This document shows positions 61,000-64,000 of a DNA stretch of 64,000 nucleotides, piece after piece. A program made the translations under genes and the position numbers. Numbering within the stretch: position 1 is the first letter of the stretch; the number at the start of each line of letters is the position of its first letter. The DNA is from Dryomyza anilis. Taxonomy: Eukaryota; Arthropoda; Insecta; Diptera; Dryomyzidae. The stretch spans positions 27,000,963 through 27,064,962 of the forward strand of contig OX638133.1 of NCBI GenBank assembly GCA_951804985.1, read 5' to 3'. Under the pieces are notes generated by a model. The model saw only the letters and a list, made by a program, of their open reading frames with translations. It did not search any database and was not told the DNA's origin.

Positions 61000-61560
61000 G
61001 GGGTTCCGGACGGGACATTCGTACGTTTAAAACTTTAATATCTCAAAGGAAAATGAATTATTTGACTTAATTATGTTTTCCTCATGTAGTATTTAAATAG
61101 GACTAAACAATTGCAAAAAATTAGAGAATTCTATACAGTAAATCAAAAAATATAAATTAAATAGTTGTCGTTCCGGACGTCACAAAAACGGTAGTGCATG
61201 TCGAGGTTTATATGGAAATGCCAAAAATTCAACCAATTTTGCTTATAAATAATTTTTTTGAATTATTTAAAAAAATAGCAGAAATCATGTACTTTCTTTG
61301 TATATTTACACTTTGTATCTAAACTTTATAGTTTTTTCATAATAAATCACCGAAAAAATCCGGACGGGACAAAAAAATCCGTATAGAAATTATCAGTACA
61401 ACTTTTAATCTAAAAAATACTTTTTGCGTACAATATATTTTTTTGAATTATCTCAGAACATAGCTGAGACAATTTACTTTATTTTTGTATATGTACACTT
61501 TATTCCTAAAGTTTACAGTTATTTCGTAATAAATCGCAGAATAATTCCGGACGGTACGAT
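61000..61560. repeat. Decayed tandem array, ~160-195 bp unit with CCGGACGGGAC box
   Basis: TCCGGACG boxes occur at about 61010, 61171, 61365 and 61547, with a further one at 62451. Between them, words such as AATTATTT, GTACTTT/TTTACTTT, TATATTTACACTTT, AGTTTTTTCATAATAAATC recur in order. Copies are strongly diverged. Confidence 0.7.
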
Positions 61561-61867
61561 TTACACTACGATTTTTTGCTAATAATAATTTTGACATGAC
61601 AATATTAATAATAATTATTAAGAAATAAAAAATGATATACTATTCAAATTTACAGATTTTTTAGTTTAAAATTTTTTTTTAACTTTTTTTTTATTTTTTA
61701 TACTGCAGTTTTACACATTTCTTGATAAAAATAATTTTGTATATGACAATAATAATAATAATAATTATTATTACGAAATGAAAAGTACTGTACTATTCAA
61801 ATTTCCAGAGGTTTTTAATTTTATTTCTACTATTTAAAAAAAAAATTGTTGATAATTTTTATACTGA

Positions 61868-62246
61868 GCGTATTCACAGTTCGTCGTATTTTAGTATGGT
61901 ATTCGTACCATGAGGTATATATACGATACAATAACACATAAACGTCAATGTGTTGTTGCATCCCTTATAAAAAAGAAATACCACAAGTGTTATATTTAAT
62001 AGTAGCCCTGCGACATGTTTTTTGGTGTGGTATTTTGTGAAAGGAAGAAAAGTTTTAAAATTGAATATTAAAAGTGCAAATCGAGGAATATTTATGATAT
62101 TTTGAAAAAAATACCATATTTATAAGAATCAGCTGCATTTATTTGTCGAAATATTTGAACAAACAGAAAAGTGGTACTCACAGTTTAATTGCCGTACTGT
62201 CGTTTTCATACAATGTCGTACCAATATCATGAAACTGTGAATACGT
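61868..62246. mobile_element. TIR element (GCGTATTCACAGTT ends)
   Basis: GCGTATTCACAGTTCG at the left and GAAACTGTGAATACGT at the right are inverse complements. Inner GTATGGTATTCGTACC and GTCGTACCAATATC partly pair too. It splits the last unit of the CCGGACGGGAC repeat from the others. Confidence 0.82.
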
Positions 62247-62979
62247 TTACTGTAGTTTTACACTTTTGGTACTCAAAGTTGCGAACAGGACAAATTTCAA
62301 TTAGCTGTCAAAAGTTTTATAGAATTACTTGGAAATTATGTTTACATTTTTGAAAATGTCGAGGAAATTCAGATTTAGTAACAGAGGATTCAATTATTTA
62401 AAAAAAAAAAATGTTAGTTTAATATGATAATAAATGTATCGTTTTGGTTCCGGACGGGACAATAGGAGGCACTTAACAAAGATAAACATTTTTCCGTTCT
62501 ATTAGTTTCAATGATTATTTTTATGCTTTAGAAATATAAATTAAAGTTGTCTAAAATAAAACAGAAAATAATATTTTGTATGTGTATTTCTTTCAAACTA
62601 TTTAATTTGGTTACTCAAAGTACATGAAAAATGTGTATATTTACGTATTGCATAGTAACGTAACTTTATGAGAATTTTTTTATACGTTACCGTTAACGGA
62701 GTAGAATTTTGTTTTCATATTTTTAGATTTACATATTTAAAATTCCAAATCCACCGTTATTTCAAAGATTTGAGCATTTTGAATTTTTCGATCGTGGTTG
62801 ACATTTTTCTGGAAATGGAAATGATTTGTGTCTTTGCTGAACTCAGGGATGCATTTACCTTCACACCATTCTTTTTCTTAGTATTTAAATCCTTTTCTGA
62901 TTGCTGTAAACATTTTGTATTATTCCATTTTTGATATGGCATTTTTAAAATATGACATATAAAATATTAAATACCTTAA

Positions 62980-63140
62980 GGCTCGAATACACGATAGAGA
63001 AATTAGCTAGAGATAGAGAAAAAAATCTACCGTAGAGCTCCATACAGTGGAGCTCTATGTAGTGTTTACACAACTCTATGAGATTTTTTGCTCTATTTTG
63101 CTCTATCTCTAGCTATTTTCTCTATCGTGTAAACTTGCCC
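62980..63140. mobile_element. TTAA-flanked MITE, near-palindromic
   Basis: Flanked by TTAA on both sides (62976-62979 and 63141-63144), the target duplication of piggyBac-type elements. Arms GGCTCGAATACACGATAGAG and CTCTATCGTGTAAACTTGCC pair, continuing through TAGCTAGAGATAGAG. Inside is a perfect GAGCTCCA..TGGAGCTC palindrome. Confidence 0.9.
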
Positions 63141-63261
63141 TTAAACATTCCTTTTTGTATAAATCAAATGAAAAGTATTTTTAATAGTTTAATTTTAAGT
63201 TAGTACATTTCTTTAAAATATACAAAATTATTTTTATTTGTTGTTGTTGTATTGTTTTTAA

Positions 63262-63659
63262 TTAATACAACACACACTGCTGCACCCAGTTTATTTTCTC
63301 TGCGCAATCTGGACCTTGCGCCTGTGCCAATCGTTCGGGACAATTACTGACCGTATGAAACCAGACGCATTGATCAAAGTAGGCGGGAAAAGGATCGCAA
63401 TTATTCAAATTTGGAAAGTAAACATATGCCATTCGTTCCATTAAGTCGGCTGTAATTTAAAAAAAATTAGTTTATATTTTAAATAAAATCAATGAAATTT
63501 ACAATTACTGATATTGCTGCATGCCTCAAAAGCATTCACAAACATTTCACGCATCTCTACCTCGTTGATATTCTGCTCAAAGAATGTTGCCACTGCGGTC
63601 ATGTCGATGTTGGCGCCATTGTAAAATTTAAAATCTCTGTACATGCAATCGACGAGGCA
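63262..63659 (-). CDS. Odorant-binding protein, Plus-C-like, 3' two exons (partial)
   Basis: A secreted small-ligand carrier of insect chemosensory or other fluids. Exons 63509-63659 and 63262-63449 join in phase 1 (donor GTAATT, acceptor CAG). The first exon begins at a cysteine and reads CLVDCMYRDFKFYNGANIDM onward; the C-x3-C pair is the OBP second/third-cysteine signature. The second contains NNCDPFPAYFDQCVWFHTVS, then NCPERL, PDC and QQC before the stop at 63262. The extra cysteines, and a proline right after one of them, suggest the Plus-C class. The 5' exons with signal peptide and first cysteine(s) are not found; they lie at or beyond 63700, possibly on the far side of the SINE. Confidence 0.72.
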
Positions 63660-63788
63660 CTGCAGGAGAATGTGAAAAATATTTAATCGAAGAGTTTAAA
63701 TAGTTTTCATTTAGTGGAGATATTTTGTAAATTACACTGCACAACAGCCATTCTGTGCAATACTATATCCTCACATACATAATATAAT

Positions 63789-64000
63789 AATAGTTTGGCG
63801 CTACAGTCCTGTATAGAACTTCGGCCGAGCTCTCTCACCATTTTTGAGCTGTGCGTGTTATATTTGTACTCAAAGTGGTGGGACCTACAGTTTATTGCCG
63901 AATCCGAACGGCGGGTGAGAGCTTTTCATAGGCAATGGTTTTACTCTCGTAGGTTTGCCATTTACTGACGAGAGGTAGCGCGGTATAGAAAAATGTTTCT
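63789..64000 (-). mobile_element. SINE-1, copy 3 (cut by window end)
   Basis: Starts GGCGCTACAGTCCTG and follows copies 1 and 2 through GAGCTGTGCGTGTTATATTTG and GCCGAATCCGAACGGCGGG. It is cut before the tRNA-like head. Confidence 0.85.

Larger units (their letters stand above)
60120..63261. other. Intergenic region before the OBP gene
   Basis: Mostly repeat-derived: the GAGCGC element (60513-60770), MITE copy (60772-60942), the CCGGACGGGAC array (61000-61560), a TIR element (61868-62246) and a TTAA-flanked MITE (62980-63140). The frame 62668-62934 has no recognisable content. Confidence 0.7.

Noticed and set aside
63665..63780. A mini-exon of the OBP gene (possible CC-containing peptide near 63740).
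   Set aside because: No convincing acceptor, an in-frame TGA just upstream and a weak donor; too speculative to annotate.

Overview
The window is nuclear DNA from an insect, most likely a schizophoran (cyclorrhaphan) fly. It is very AT-rich and intron-containing, with GT-AG splice sites and Drosophila-like proteins carrying long Gln, Ala and Asn runs. SRPK, dup, Sip1, Pms2 and the GRWD1 gene resemble their Drosophila orthologues closely, and their clustering suggests conserved microsynteny with a Drosophila 2R (Muller C) interval. That placement is from memory and was not checked. The many miniature transposons and large introns suggest a genome bigger than that of D. melanogaster. I cannot name the species.

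Layout, left to right. (1) 96-13580, minus: two coding exons of SR-protein kinase SRPK, split by an 11.7 kb intron full of transposon debris; the C-terminal kinase lobe lies off the left edge. (2) 20389-29457, plus: complete three-exon double parked (Cdt1, replication licensing) with two consensus E2F sites upstream. (3) 35337-36275, plus: single-exon, single-PDZ NHERF-like Sip1. (4) 40126-54178, plus: five-exon mismatch-repair gene Pms2. Its last intron (10.5 kb) contains a complete seven-exon SLC2-type sugar transporter on the opposite strand (44584-53722). (5) 54277-56753, minus: two-exon GRWD1/Rrb1-type WD-repeat ribosome-assembly gene, tail-to-tail with Pms2 (stop codons about 100 bp apart). 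(6) 58569-60119, plus: intronless unrecognised basic protein with a Gln-rich coiled-coil tail. (7) 63262-63659, minus: the 3' two exons of a Plus-C-like odorant-binding protein.

The spliced models were built by hand from reading-frame continuity across GT-AG junctions: dup 759 aa, Pms2 918 aa, transporter 510 aa and GRWD1 469 aa, each with every exon phase matching. The genes are mostly unrelated housekeeping functions (splicing kinase, replication licensing, mismatch repair, ribosome assembly) that share a neighbourhood and not a pathway.

Between and inside the genes the DNA is dense with non-autonomous elements: many terminal-inverted-repeat MITE families, two tRNA-derived SINE families, two LINE remnants, a Helitron-like 3' terminus with internal 15-bp repeats, and several tandem arrays. 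The most unusual structures are a head-to-head inverted minisatellite (18.1-18.4 kb), two long foldback elements in opposite orientation inside the nested-gene intron, a near-perfect inverted duplication inside a LINE RNase H domain, and a decayed ~185-bp tandem array around a CCGGACGGGAC box.
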